A program made the position numbers and the translations under genes. This document shows, one piece after another, positions 45,001 to 53,019 of a stretch of DNA of 64,000 nucleotides. Each line of letters opens with the position of its first letter. Position 1 is the first letter of the stretch. The stretch is from Gilvimarinus gilvus (lineage in GTDB: Bacteria; Pseudomonadota; Gammaproteobacteria; Pseudomonadales; Cellvibrionaceae), in contig NZ_JAULRU010000577.1 in assembly GCF_030518155.1 (NCBI RefSeq), forward strand, positions 62,001-126,000, given 5' to 3'. The notes below the pieces were generated by a model. That model did no database searches. It had not been told where the DNA came from and saw only the letters and a program-made list of their open reading frames with translations.

Positions 45001-45824
45001 CCAACGCCGGAAAAATCTATCGTATGCAAGTAGTCGCCCGAAGCACTATCTTCACCAACGGCTGACGTAGAACCGGTGGCCACTTCAGTAGCGGTACCCG
45101 CTGTCACTTCTTCACGCGAGCCTTCCAATAACCGCCATACTCTAGGTGTAGACTTATTGACTGCAGCTAAAGGAACTGCATAAGACGCGACCTTTTCAAG
45201 CTCTGGCAGATAGCCCGCTTGATTGACGTGTACAAGCAAGGCGGGTGCCTTCGGCTCTTCGGGCTCGCACGTAGAACAATTTAGAACAAAGTCATCAAAG
45301 CAGATTTCTGTTCCCGGTGACAAACGGGTTCCTCCCATCTGCAACACAAACTCTACACCCGAGTAATCGCTGCTCGGATCAAATGTGCCCGATACAACAC
45401 TAGTGCCACCAACACTGTGGGCTGCTCCCGCATTGTCGAGGTTGTAATTCTCCTCACTACCTTGATCAAATTGAACGAATACGCTGCCCGAAGCAGAAGA
45501 GTGAACGGCAAACTCGTACGTATATTCGGCATCTGCCGCTATATCCAACCCAGCTTGACGCAAGGTAACATGCCACCCGCCACCTCCCGGGTCGGTCACA
45601 TTTAGGCAGTACTCGCCATTCTCTACTTGAGCGGTAAATGCAGAGGTCACACCTCCCCAGCCAATGCTATTTTCCCAGGGGAATTCACCGGTCTCAAAGT
45701 CTGAATTTTCTAGAATATTAACTTGCGCCAACGCGCTTGCCGCACCCAAAAGACTTAATGCGCCAGTTACGGCCGTAGCCAGTAAATGACGGCGTCTAAG
45801 GGGGCGCTTTTTTAGTGTATCCAC
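42057..45824 (-). CDS. Modular GH9 endoglucanase with CBM4-like and two CBM2-like domains (1255 aa)
   Basis: Start set at GTG 45824, with GGAGAG upstream and a signal right after it (PLRRRHLLATAVTGALSLLGAASALA, twin-arginine-like). Domains: CBM4/9/22-like ~35-183; CelD-type Ig domain ~194-303; GH9 catalytic ~305-803 with DAGDH at 369-373 (nucleophile water base) and acid Glu783 in NEITINWNTPLAW; a cadherin/Big-like domain ~812-900; CBM2-like ~903-1022; a second Ig-like domain ~1028-1135; and a final CBM2-like ~1139-1255. Secreted cellulase, probably processive or endo-acting on crystalline cellulose. The divergent AraC regulator probably controls it. Confidence 0.93.
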   Translation of the reverse strand: MDTLKKRPLRRRHLLATAVTGALSLLGAASALAQVNILENSDFETGEFPWENSIGWGGVTSAFTAQVENGEYCLNVTDPGGGGWHVTLRQAGLDIAADAEYTYEFAVHSSASGSVFVQFDQGSEENYNLDNAGAAHSVGGTSVVSGTFDPSSDYSGVEFVLQMGGTRLSPGTEICFDDFVLNCSTCEPEEPKAPALLVHVNQAGYLPELEKVASYAVPLAAVNKSTPRVWRLLEGSREEVTAGTATEVATGSTSAVGEDSASGDYLHTIDFSGVGATGPAFVLEILEGAEQHFSPSFAIQSDVYSAMKYDALAYFYHNRAGSAVDASLVGADLARAAGHEYDNNLDTKGCVDNSFECRTGVDAGGGWYDAGDHGKYVVNGGISVWTMLNQYERALHLGANAGDFADGTMAIPEAGNGTADILDEARYEIEWMLKMQIPAGYENAGMVYHKLHDDSWTASAFNPATATASANPRHIWAPSTAATLNFAAIGAQCYRVYKDIDTAFANECLSKAKTAYDAAQNTAYLRAPYTSPSGDGGGQYEDLPGDRTAASASYVQDEFYWAATELYIAANIDSGTDASGYAADMTAATSLHLQLPSADPQTSMTWAHVSGLGVMSLATAGETAGVDSTWISQARTAITNRADTYVAASEGEGYGVPFNVDTVYWGSNSNVLNNALVMGLARDFTGCTTDAYLETMNRAMGYLMGHNPMGTAYVTGYGEKSVQNPHHRYWSNSQNSSFPTPPPGVLVGGPNAGMEDPIALALLDGCSPLKCYVDELEAYSTNEITINWNTPLAWVSAYLDEAASGALPQACGGLVAEDAALDIGEASSGTLDLATINNAQAGDTFVIVEPPEFGTATIDANGVLTYSVDVVSGVDTLTYEFQRGTDVSTEGTISITTSSASPLSCTWQVVQDVDAYNSHWNAEVLLENNTAQDVNGWELAITVGADSALGSEWYQVPGYTLSSGSVTSGGVWSVVDSGWNGSIPAGGNMTLTVTGYDPTVKHWEPGFNGYTPANITSIGGDCGTPAEKTVDIISLEGGENGAFTGDDFVTLSWFNNSGQDLHILDEQGNRLDLTARDDGVWIIPQGNWTRMEARVHRLRELTSLDMSPGTHTWTVASDTGLASETSDPVSITISGDPVLRCDVGVQTRYSDGDWLGSFSVTNTSDQAVTDWSLVLEWPSEDYLEAPAAIQNVFSSTQYNVVQEETWRYRLESNGVAIAPGATLSDVYHGHVWSGSDSWAISDPVVIAEPGGNNCY

Positions 45825-46164
45825 AGGACTCTCCGATTTATTGTTAGTTATTAAATGTCCGCCGTAGCGGGTAATCAGGCAACTCTCGAGTACATACACC
45901 CAAGAGCCGCGACACTTAATCACGCCGCCCCCACAAAAGCGTCCAAAGCATTGCAATAGTGAAAATTTGAACGTACAGATAAAATATGAACGCCCACAAG
46001 CCACAGCCAGCAAGGGCTGGCACATAAAGCAACGCAATGGAATTTTGTTCCTACAAGCAGTGGAATAGCTTGGTATACTGCTCCCGGCGGGCCAATTTTC
46101 AGGTCCACCATTAAGCTCGGTTAAGACAAGCAAAAAATAATGAATAAAAAAGCTTAGAGAATTT
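45825..46164. promoter_or_regulatory. 340-bp divergent control region of cellulase and AraC genes
   Basis: No gene is seen. It holds a small GCCAGC/GCTGGC hairpin at 46006-46021, and a TATACT -10-like element near 46074 facing the AraC gene. I find no clear paired AraC half sites. In-frame codons upstream of the cellulase start code for cysteine- and aromatic-rich nonsense and are not part of the protein. Confidence 0.4.
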
Positions 46165-47328
46165 ATGGATTCAGTTATATTCAACACTCACGATGTAGTG
46201 CTGCTCATGACGGCATACCAGTGTGTACTTTACGCATTGTTATTGCTTGTTTTGAGCCGTGGCCACTTACCAAGAAATCTGTTTCTGGCACTTTTTTTAT
46301 TATCGCACGCCGCCATTCCGCTGGACATTTTGATTAATTTTGGCGAGGAGTTTCGTTACGTCGCGCTCGACATCTCTCCCAATCTTTTTTATATTTTTGG
46401 CTTCGCCTATTGGCTGGAGGGCCCTTTACTTCTTTGGTACACCCGTTCAGCACTGTATAAGAATTATCGCCCCAAGCCCTTTGAATACTTATATTTAGCG
46501 CCCTTTTTACTGTACTTGGGCTATGAGATTTTGTTTTATTACAGTTTATCCGGCGATGCTAAAACTGCTTTACAGCAAGGCTACGATCTCGCCCTGGCAC
46601 CTAAATACATGAACTATGTGACCTTTGTGCGCGAACTGATCCGCATCAGTTTTGGCGTAATGTGCGTCATCGAAATCCGGCGTTATCGTTCACACATTCG
46701 ACAAAACTTCTCTGACATTCAAAGCATTGACTTTCGCTGGCTTAACCTTTTGGTCGATGGATTTCTGATACTGCGCGTTATTGCTGTCATTGTTAGCATC
46801 ATGATTCTGTGTAGCTTTCACTTCGGAATGACCTTCGATTTTCGCACCATGGGTTTAACCGCCAACTACCTTACATTTTTACTGGTCAGTGTATTAATCT
46901 TTTTTAGCCTGAGACATTCATCACTGGTTGGCACTGTACAGGAATTTAACACTAAGAAGGATGACGCGAATCGGGAGATATTTCAGTCAACCGATATCGA
47001 TAAACTGCTCGATGTAATGGAGCAGGATTCTCCATTTTTGCAACATGCACTTACCGTAGACGAACTTGCGAATATGGTTGGCATCCCACCTAAAACACTT
47101 TCAGCCATTTTCAAACAACACTTCGGTAAAAATTTTTACGAGTTTATAAACAGCTATCGAATAGACAAAGCTCAGGCACTGCTATCCGACCCCATCCATA
47201 AAGACAATAGCATTCTGGATATTCTTTACGAAGCAGGCTTTAACAGTAAGGCAACCTTTAATACCCTATTCAAAAAACGCGTGGGCATGACACCCTCAGA
47301 GTTTCGCAAACACCAACTGCAAGGCTAA
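46165..47328 (+). CDS. Membrane-bound AraC-family regulator (387 aa)
   Basis: About seven hydrophobic helices fill residues ~8-250, followed by a linker and an AraC-type DNA-binding domain at ~285-385: LTVDELANMVGIPPKTLSAIFKQHFGKNFYEFINSYRIDKAQALLSD and the second HTH SILDILYEAGFNSKATFNTLFKKRVGMTPSEFRKHQ. Such 7TM-AraC proteins sense something at the membrane and regulate nearby genes. Its divergent position suggests control of the GH9 gene in response to cellulose breakdown products (inference). Confidence 0.88.
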   Translation: MDSVIFNTHDVVLLMTAYQCVLYALLLLVLSRGHLPRNLFLALFLLSHAAIPLDILINFGEEFRYVALDISPNLFYIFGFAYWLEGPLLLWYTRSALYKNYRPKPFEYLYLAPFLLYLGYEILFYYSLSGDAKTALQQGYDLALAPKYMNYVTFVRELIRISFGVMCVIEIRRYRSHIRQNFSDIQSIDFRWLNLLVDGFLILRVIAVIVSIMILCSFHFGMTFDFRTMGLTANYLTFLLVSVLIFFSLRHSSLVGTVQEFNTKKDDANREIFQSTDIDKLLDVMEQDSPFLQHALTVDELANMVGIPPKTLSAIFKQHFGKNFYEFINSYRIDKAQALLSDPIHKDNSILDILYEAGFNSKATFNTLFKKRVGMTPSEFRKHQLQG

Positions 47329-47409
47329 AACACACTTTCAGTAACAAGAAAAAGGGAAGGCAGCTCAAGCCACCTCCCGTTCACTGTCGCCCGTGAACCG
47401 TTCCCCGAC

Positions 47410-50025
47410 TTACCCTGTGTTACGCATACCAGCGGAAATACCGGCCATGGTTACTTTCAAAGCGCGTTCGAGCTCTTCGCTAAACGGCTTGCCGCTGCGA
47501 TGACGTTTGAGCAGCTCCGCCTGTAAATAATTAAGAGGATCAATGTAGGGCTTACGCACACTTAACGTTTGACGCAACATAGGATCGCTTTCGAACAATG
47601 CATCTTGCTTTTTGATGCGGTTGATCAGCACTTCCAGTGCGCCTAAATCAGCGCGCAATTCCTGTCCCAGCGGGTGCAACTCTTTGGGTACCAATTGCTT
47701 TTCATAGTAAGCGGCAATCGGTGTGTCCGCCTTACCGATCACCATTTCCAGCAAATCCAGGAACGATGAAAAGAAGGGCCAGTTATCCACCATATCGTTA
47801 AGGGTCGCGGGCGCTTCTTGGAGGGCAAATTCCAAAGCCTGACGGGTGCCAAGCCATGCAGGTAAATTTAGGCGCACTTGCATCCAGGCGAAAACCCAAG
47901 GAATCGCTCGCAAACTTTCCACACCACCGGTGGCCTTGCGTTTGGCAGGTCGCGATCCCAACGCCAACAAGCCCAACTCTTGCTCGGGCGTGAGAGAGCG
48001 GAAGTAAGGCACAAATTGCGGATGCCCACGCACCACCCGACGATAGCCCTCAAGGCTCGCCTGCGCCATGCGTTCGATTAATTCACGCCACTGCTCCTGC
48101 GGCGCCTCGTGCGGTTCCAATGTCGCGCGCAAGGTTGCCACCACATACGTTGAGAAACTCGCAAACGCCACTTTCGGCAGGCCAAACTTATAGCGAATCA
48201 TCTCGCCTTGCTCGGTCACACGAATCTTGCCCTTGACCGAACCCGGTGGCTGCGAAGCCATGGCCTTTTCTACCGGACCGCCGCCACGGCCGACGGTACC
48301 GCCGCGGCCGTGGAACAGAACCAAATCCACACCGTGCTTCTCTGCCAGCTGCACCAGCCTCTCTTGCGATTTATATTGCGCCCAGGTCGCAGCGAATTTA
48401 CCGGCATCTTTGGCCGAGTCCGAATAGCCAATCATTACCGTCTGTTTACCGTCGGTGTATTCGCGGTACCAAGGTAACTGCCAAAGCAAATCCATTACCT
48501 GGGCGGAGCGGTCCAGATCATCCAGTGTTTCAAACAAGGGGACAATCGGCATATTCCAGCCCATACCGCACTCTTTCAAAAGCAGGGCGACAACCAATAC
48601 ATCGGAAGGCTGTTGCGCCATCGAAATAATGTAAGTGGATAGCGCCTCGCGTGGCTCTGAGGCGACCACTTTACAAGTGGCCAGCACCTCTGCGCCCTCG
48701 TCACTGACGGGCCATTGGGTAGGAAAGAGTGGGCGCTTGTCCTGCAGGTGTTTAAGCAAAAACTCCTGACGTTCGGCCTCACTCCACTCCAGGTAGCTGC
48801 CCATTTCTAAATAGCGAGTCAGCTCATCCATCACATTTAAATGACGCTCACCATCCTGACGAATATCCAAAGGAACCAAATTAATGCCAAAGCTGTAAAC
48901 CCGACGGATAGTGTCCATCAGGGGACCATTGGCAATGTGCGGCAGCCCCACTTCGCGCAGCGAGCGGTAGCAAAGCATCAATGGCTGCAGCAGGTCTTCG
49001 CGTGACTCAATGATACCGTCCGGCTTAGCGGGCTGCTGCCCCTTTAAGGTTGCCTCTGCCCAGTCTAGGGTTGCCTGAACTTTAGTGCGCAACCCGGCCA
49101 GATAATCGCGGTAAGGTGTGTCGCTTTGACCAACCACGGCTTTCAACTCGTCGCTTGCTGCCAGCATACTCAGGTCACCGTAAAGACCCTGAACATCGCG
49201 CAGGTAAAGCTCGGCCGCCATCCAACGTCCCAGCAACAACACTTCGCGGGTTACCTTGTGGGTCACATTGGGATTGCCGTCCCGGTCTCCCCCCATCCAG
49301 GAGTAAAAGCAAAACGGCTGTAGGTCGAGCGGTAAGGACTCATCCAGATGTCGGCTACACAGTCGGTCCATGTGACGAATAAAATCCGGCACTGCTTGCC
49401 AGAGGCTGTTCTCAATAACCGCGAACCCCCACTTGGCTTCATCCACCGCGGTAGGACGCTCGGCGCGAATTTCATCAGTGCTCCAAATTTCTTCCACCAG
49501 GCGATGCAGGCGGCCACCTATTTTGTCTTTTTCAAACGACAGTAAATTACCGCGCTGCTGATCAGACAAGGTGGTCACGATTTGATCGTATTTGCGAATC
49601 AAAGTACGTCGCGTCACTTCCGTTGGGTGCGCCGTTAGCACGAGCTCGATACGCAGGTTGCGAATCACCTCTACCAGCTTTTCCCGACCATAGGTCTCAG
49701 AAAAGTTGAGGAGCATTGCCTTGAGACCATCCTCTGGTTCAGCCTCGGCGCTGGCGCCGTACTCTTGATCGGCAATATTGGCGAGGTTCAAAAACTGATT
49801 AAATGCCCTAACAATGGGCAGAATGTCATTGTCGTCCAGCTCTTCGAGCAGTTCCACCAACGCACTTGGGTCGTCATCTTCACTTTGATTGATGGTTTTC
49901 CCAAGCTGACGGATTTGCTCGATCTTACCGAAGCGAGCCTCACCTTCGTGATCGCGAATGGTTTCACCCAATAGCTCGCCCAATAAACGGACGTTTTCAC
50001 GCATGGTTTCAGGTAGCTGTTGCAT
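47410..50025 (-). CDS. ppc: Phosphoenolpyruvate carboxylase
   Basis: Carboxylates PEP to oxaloacetate, refilling the TCA cycle. Signatures: VLTAHPTEVTRRT with the catalytic His, GYSDSAKDAGKFAATWAQYKSQERL, LFHGRGGTVGRGGGP with the catalytic Arg, and the C-terminal NTG end that contacts the allosteric aspartate site. 871 residues is the normal size (E. coli 883). ATG preceded by GGAGAG. Confidence 0.97.
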   Translation of the reverse strand: MQQLPETMRENVRLLGELLGETIRDHEGEARFGKIEQIRQLGKTINQSEDDDPSALVELLEELDDNDILPIVRAFNQFLNLANIADQEYGASAEAEPEDGLKAMLLNFSETYGREKLVEVIRNLRIELVLTAHPTEVTRRTLIRKYDQIVTTLSDQQRGNLLSFEKDKIGGRLHRLVEEIWSTDEIRAERPTAVDEAKWGFAVIENSLWQAVPDFIRHMDRLCSRHLDESLPLDLQPFCFYSWMGGDRDGNPNVTHKVTREVLLLGRWMAAELYLRDVQGLYGDLSMLAASDELKAVVGQSDTPYRDYLAGLRTKVQATLDWAEATLKGQQPAKPDGIIESREDLLQPLMLCYRSLREVGLPHIANGPLMDTIRRVYSFGINLVPLDIRQDGERHLNVMDELTRYLEMGSYLEWSEAERQEFLLKHLQDKRPLFPTQWPVSDEGAEVLATCKVVASEPREALSTYIISMAQQPSDVLVVALLLKECGMGWNMPIVPLFETLDDLDRSAQVMDLLWQLPWYREYTDGKQTVMIGYSDSAKDAGKFAATWAQYKSQERLVQLAEKHGVDLVLFHGRGGTVGRGGGPVEKAMASQPPGSVKGKIRVTEQGEMIRYKFGLPKVAFASFSTYVVATLRATLEPHEAPQEQWRELIERMAQASLEGYRRVVRGHPQFVPYFRSLTPEQELGLLALGSRPAKRKATGGVESLRAIPWVFAWMQVRLNLPAWLGTRQALEFALQEAPATLNDMVDNWPFFSSFLDLLEMVIGKADTPIAAYYEKQLVPKELHPLGQELRADLGALEVLINRIKKQDALFESDPMLRQTLSVRKPYIDPLNYLQAELLKRHRSGKPFSEELERALKVTMAGISAGMRNTG

Positions 50026-50105
50026 CGAGTCTCTCCGTTGCTAAAAAAGTGTATTTTAAAAGATTTTTCCAGTGCTCGCATCGCGGTGGGCGGTTCAGCC
50101 AACCC

Positions 50106-50128
50106 TTATCCACACCATCTGTGGATAA
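50106..50128. promoter_or_regulatory. Inverted pair of perfect DnaA boxes upstream of ppc
   Basis: TTATCCACA at 50106-50114 and its reverse complement TGTGGATAA at 50120-50128 are separated by 5 bp. Both match the strongest DnaA box. They lie 81 bp before the ppc start in an otherwise empty 339-bp region (50026-50364) between ppc and epmA. Confidence 0.6.
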
Positions 50129-50364
50129 CTTTGTGCAAGAGTTTTTAGTAACCTTCCCCAGCCCCCGTGGACACTCGCCCCGACCCAACTGTGTGATTAC
50201 CACTCAGCACAGAACTTGCACAAATTCAGGGGGTTAGAGCGCACCGTTATGAACGTTTTACAACCAAGAATGCTCACTCAGCGAACATAATTGTAGTCCG
50301 GCGCAGCGCCCGCCGGCACAATTAGTACGCCTTATTACTGCAAAAAGCTCAATCTATTCACACC

Positions 50365-51315
50365 CTAGGCTCGCGCAGTGGAAAACGTTAACACTTGCTG
50401 GATATGTTCCAATCCTAAACTTTGCATTAACAGCCGATCGACCCCTAACGCGACACCGGCGCAATTTGGCAGGCCATCTTTCATCGCCGCAAGCAATCGT
50501 TCATCCGCCGCAATGTAGGGCAAGCCAAGCTCCTCGCGTCGACGCTGATCGGCCGTAAAGCGCAGGGCCAACTCAGTGGCATCTGTCAGCTCCCAATAAC
50601 CATTAGCTAATTCCATACCATTTAGGAATGCCTCAAACCGACGCGCGACTGGCTGGCCGGTTGCATCGGGCGCTATTCGCGCGAGAGCCGCTTGCGACAC
50701 GGGATAATCGTAAATAAATGTAAGGCCTTGGGGGAGGCGAGATTCGAGCCGGTGCGTGATGAGCAAATCCAACCAGTCATCCTTCGACAAACCATCTGGA
50801 TTTATCTCAATCCACTGCGCGCCAAGGGTTTGCAGCTCCTCGCGAGTTGCGCAGTGAGGGTCCACCCCCAGTTCATTGAAAAACCAATCCCGGTAACTCA
50901 GATAGTTTACCGCCAGATCCGGCACCACAGCCTTCACCAACTCGGCCACCTCAGCCATCAGAGCCCGGTCGTCGAGCTCCACTCGATACCATTCGAGCAT
51001 GGTGAATTCACAATTATGACGCCGACTCGACTCACCGTCGCGAAAAGCCTTACCCAACGAATAAATACACCTGGGCATCTGCGCCAGCAAACGTTTCATG
51101 GCGTACTCTGGCGAGCTTTGCAAGTACGCCTGCCGCCCATTTCGCTCGGCCACTACGGGCTGAATAAAAGGGTCGGTCACAAAGTGCTGACACAGCAACG
51201 GCAGCTCGACCTCGAGTACATGGCGAGAAGCAAAAAAATGACGAATCAACTGATAAAGCGCGGCCCGCGCCTCAAGGGCTGCGGGCGTGCTGGTAGGCAG
51301 GTGGTGATCACTCAT
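50365..51315 (-). CDS. epmA: EF-P beta-lysylation enzyme EpmA (GenX/PoxA)
   Basis: A truncated class II lysyl-tRNA synthetase lacking the anticodon-binding domain (316 residues; E. coli 325). Motif 2 is FRDGESSRRHNCEFTMLEWYRVE and motif 3 is GVALGVDRLLM near the end. It attaches (R)-beta-lysine to Lys34 of EF-P. It is 10 bp after efp in an operon, with epmB divergent on the other side of efp, so substrate and both main modification enzymes are together. Confidence 0.95.
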   Translation of the reverse strand: MSDHHLPTSTPAALEARAALYQLIRHFFASRHVLEVELPLLCQHFVTDPFIQPVVAERNGRQAYLQSSPEYAMKRLLAQMPRCIYSLGKAFRDGESSRRHNCEFTMLEWYRVELDDRALMAEVAELVKAVVPDLAVNYLSYRDWFFNELGVDPHCATREELQTLGAQWIEINPDGLSKDDWLDLLITHRLESRLPQGLTFIYDYPVSQAALARIAPDATGQPVARRFEAFLNGMELANGYWELTDATELALRFTADQRRREELGLPYIAADERLLAAMKDGLPNCAGVALGVDRLLMQSLGLEHIQQVLTFSTARA

Positions 51316-51325
51316 ATTGAGCGAA

Positions 51326-51898
51326 TCAATCTTTAGAGGCGCGTCCCAAATATTCGCCGGTACGCGTATCTACCCGAACCACATCACCCTGGTTCATAAA
51401 TAGAGGCACTTTGACCACCGCACCGGTGCTCAAGGTCGCAGGCTTAGTACCGCCCTGTGCAGTGTCGCCCTTAAGCCCAGGGTCAGTTTCGGTTACTTCC
51501 AGCTCAACGTGATTGGGCGGCGTAATAACCAATGGCGCATCGTTGAACAGTGTAACCACGCACTTATCCTGCTCACGCAGCCACTTCGCAGCATCGGCGA
51601 CGGCTTTTGCATCAGCGGCAAACTGCTCGAAGCTGTCCGGGTCCATGAAGTGCCAAAACTCACCGTCGGTATACAGGTACTCCATGTCGCGATCCATGAC
51701 ATCCGCACCTTCCAGCGAGTCGGTCTGACGGAAAGTACGCTCCCACACCCGGCCGGTGGCCAAATTGCGCAATTTGACGCGATTAAAAGCCTGACCTTTG
51801 CCCGGTTTTACCAGTTCATTTTCAACAATCGTACAAGGATCTCCGTCCAACATTACTTTCAGACCTGTGCGGAAATCATTGATAGAATAGGTTGCCAT
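51326..51898 (-). CDS. efp: Elongation factor P
   Basis: Starts at [13 protein letters not shown] 51898, with GAGGG upstream; six more upstream codons are not used. Residue Lys34 in VKPGKGQAF is the beta-lysylation site. 190 residues in three beta-barrel domains, ending [13 protein letters not shown] rescues ribosomes stalled at polyproline stretches; the gene set with epmA and epmB shows the lysine pathway is used rather than rhamnosylation. Confidence 0.96.
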   Translation of the reverse strand: MATYSINDFRTGLKVMLDGDPCTIVENELVKPGKGQAFNRVKLRNLATGRVWERTFRQTDSLEGADVMDRDMEYLYTDGEFWHFMDPDSFEQFAADAKAVADAAKWLREQDKCVVTLFNDAPLVITPPNHVELEVTETDPGLKGDTAQGGTKPATLSTGAVVKVPLFMNQGDVVRVDTRTGEYLGRASKD

Positions 51899-51938
51899 AC
51901 ACCCTCTCGAATTCATTTATCAAATTTTAAAGGCGCCA

Positions 51939-52946
51939 ATGATACATCGAACCGCCCTCACTTGGCACACCGAAAGCTGGCAAGAGGCGCTGAAAAACCT
52001 GATTCGCAGTCCAAAAGAGCTGTTTGAGCTGTTACAGCTAGACAACACAGACCTTGAAATGGCGCTAGAGGCTTGTGGCCAGTTTGAATTACGGGTACCG
52101 CGCAGCTTCGCGGCACGAATGCAAATTGGTGACCCAAACGACCCGCTGCTCAAGCAAGTCTTGCCCACGGGGCGCGAATTGTTGGCTGAACCGGGCTACA
52201 GTCAGGACCCATTGGGAGAACAGGCCGCCAATCCGCACCCGGGTTTAATTCACAAATACAAAGGCCGGGTATTGCTCGTGGTGACCGGCAGTTGCGCCAT
52301 TAATTGTCGCTACTGCTTTCGCCGTCATTTCCCCTACCAAGACAATCGCCCGAGCCGGGAAACCTGGCGGCAGGCTCTTGACTACATCGCTCAAGACGAC
52401 AGCATTAACGAGGTGATATTCAGCGGCGGCGACCCACTCAATGCGCCAGACAGCACGCTGCAATGGTTGAGCGCGCAGATTGCGCAGATTCCACACATTA
52501 CCCGTTTGCGGGTACACAGCCGATTGCCCATTGTGATTCCAGCGCGCATTACCGATAGCTGTCTCGAATGGATGGCCAGCGATCGCTTTGACAATGTACT
52601 AGTCATTCACGCGAACCACGCCAATGAAATAGATGCCGGAGTGGCCTCAGCTCTGGCTCGCTTAAAGAGCCATGGGGTTACCTTGCTCAACCAAACCGTA
52701 CTGCTCAATGGTGTCAATAATCATGCCCAGACACTCATCAATCTCAGTGAACGACTGTTCCAGTGCGGCGTTGTACCCTACTACTTACACATGCTGGACA
52801 AAGTCGCGGGAGCCGCCCACTTTGACGTGGATCAAGCGGACGCTCGACGCCTTGTACAAGTCATGCGAGAGAACTTACCAGGCTATTTGGTACCCAAGCT
52901 GGTGCGTGAAATTGCGGGTGAGGCGAGTAAAACTCCCATTCTATAG
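51939..52946 (+). CDS. epmB: EF-P (R)-beta-lysine synthase EpmB, radical SAM
   Basis: Lysine 2,3-aminomutase family: CAINCRYCFRRHFPY holds the CxxxCxxC cluster site at ~110-117, INEVIFSGGDPLNAPDSTLQWL follows, and the PLP lysine lies in GYLVPKLVREIAGEASKTP. 335 residues fits EpmB (342 in E. coli), lacking the C-terminal part of clostridial KamA. Makes (R)-beta-lysine for EpmA. Divergent from efp with a 40-bp gap. Confidence 0.94.
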   Translation: MIHRTALTWHTESWQEALKNLIRSPKELFELLQLDNTDLEMALEACGQFELRVPRSFAARMQIGDPNDPLLKQVLPTGRELLAEPGYSQDPLGEQAANPHPGLIHKYKGRVLLVVTGSCAINCRYCFRRHFPYQDNRPSRETWRQALDYIAQDDSINEVIFSGGDPLNAPDSTLQWLSAQIAQIPHITRLRVHSRLPIVIPARITDSCLEWMASDRFDNVLVIHANHANEIDAGVASALARLKSHGVTLLNQTVLLNGVNNHAQTLINLSERLFQCGVVPYYLHMLDKVAGAAHFDVDQADARRLVQVMRENLPGYLVPKLVREIAGEASKTPIL

Positions 52947-53019
52947 TCGACGGTTAGGCGACAGAGGCTGTGGTTATCCGCTATATTGCTAATACTGACC
53001 GCAAAGATTCCGTTGAAAT

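Noticed and set aside
45825-46187. N-terminal 121-codon extension of the GH9 gene
   Set aside because: It has no ribosome site, is rich in Cys and aromatic residues without domain sense, overlaps the divergent AraC start, and a good signal peptide with GGAGAG lies at 45824.
50106-50128. Replication origin suggested by two DnaA boxes
   Set aside because: Only two boxes, no AT-rich unwinding region, and no dnaA, dnaN or gidA nearby.
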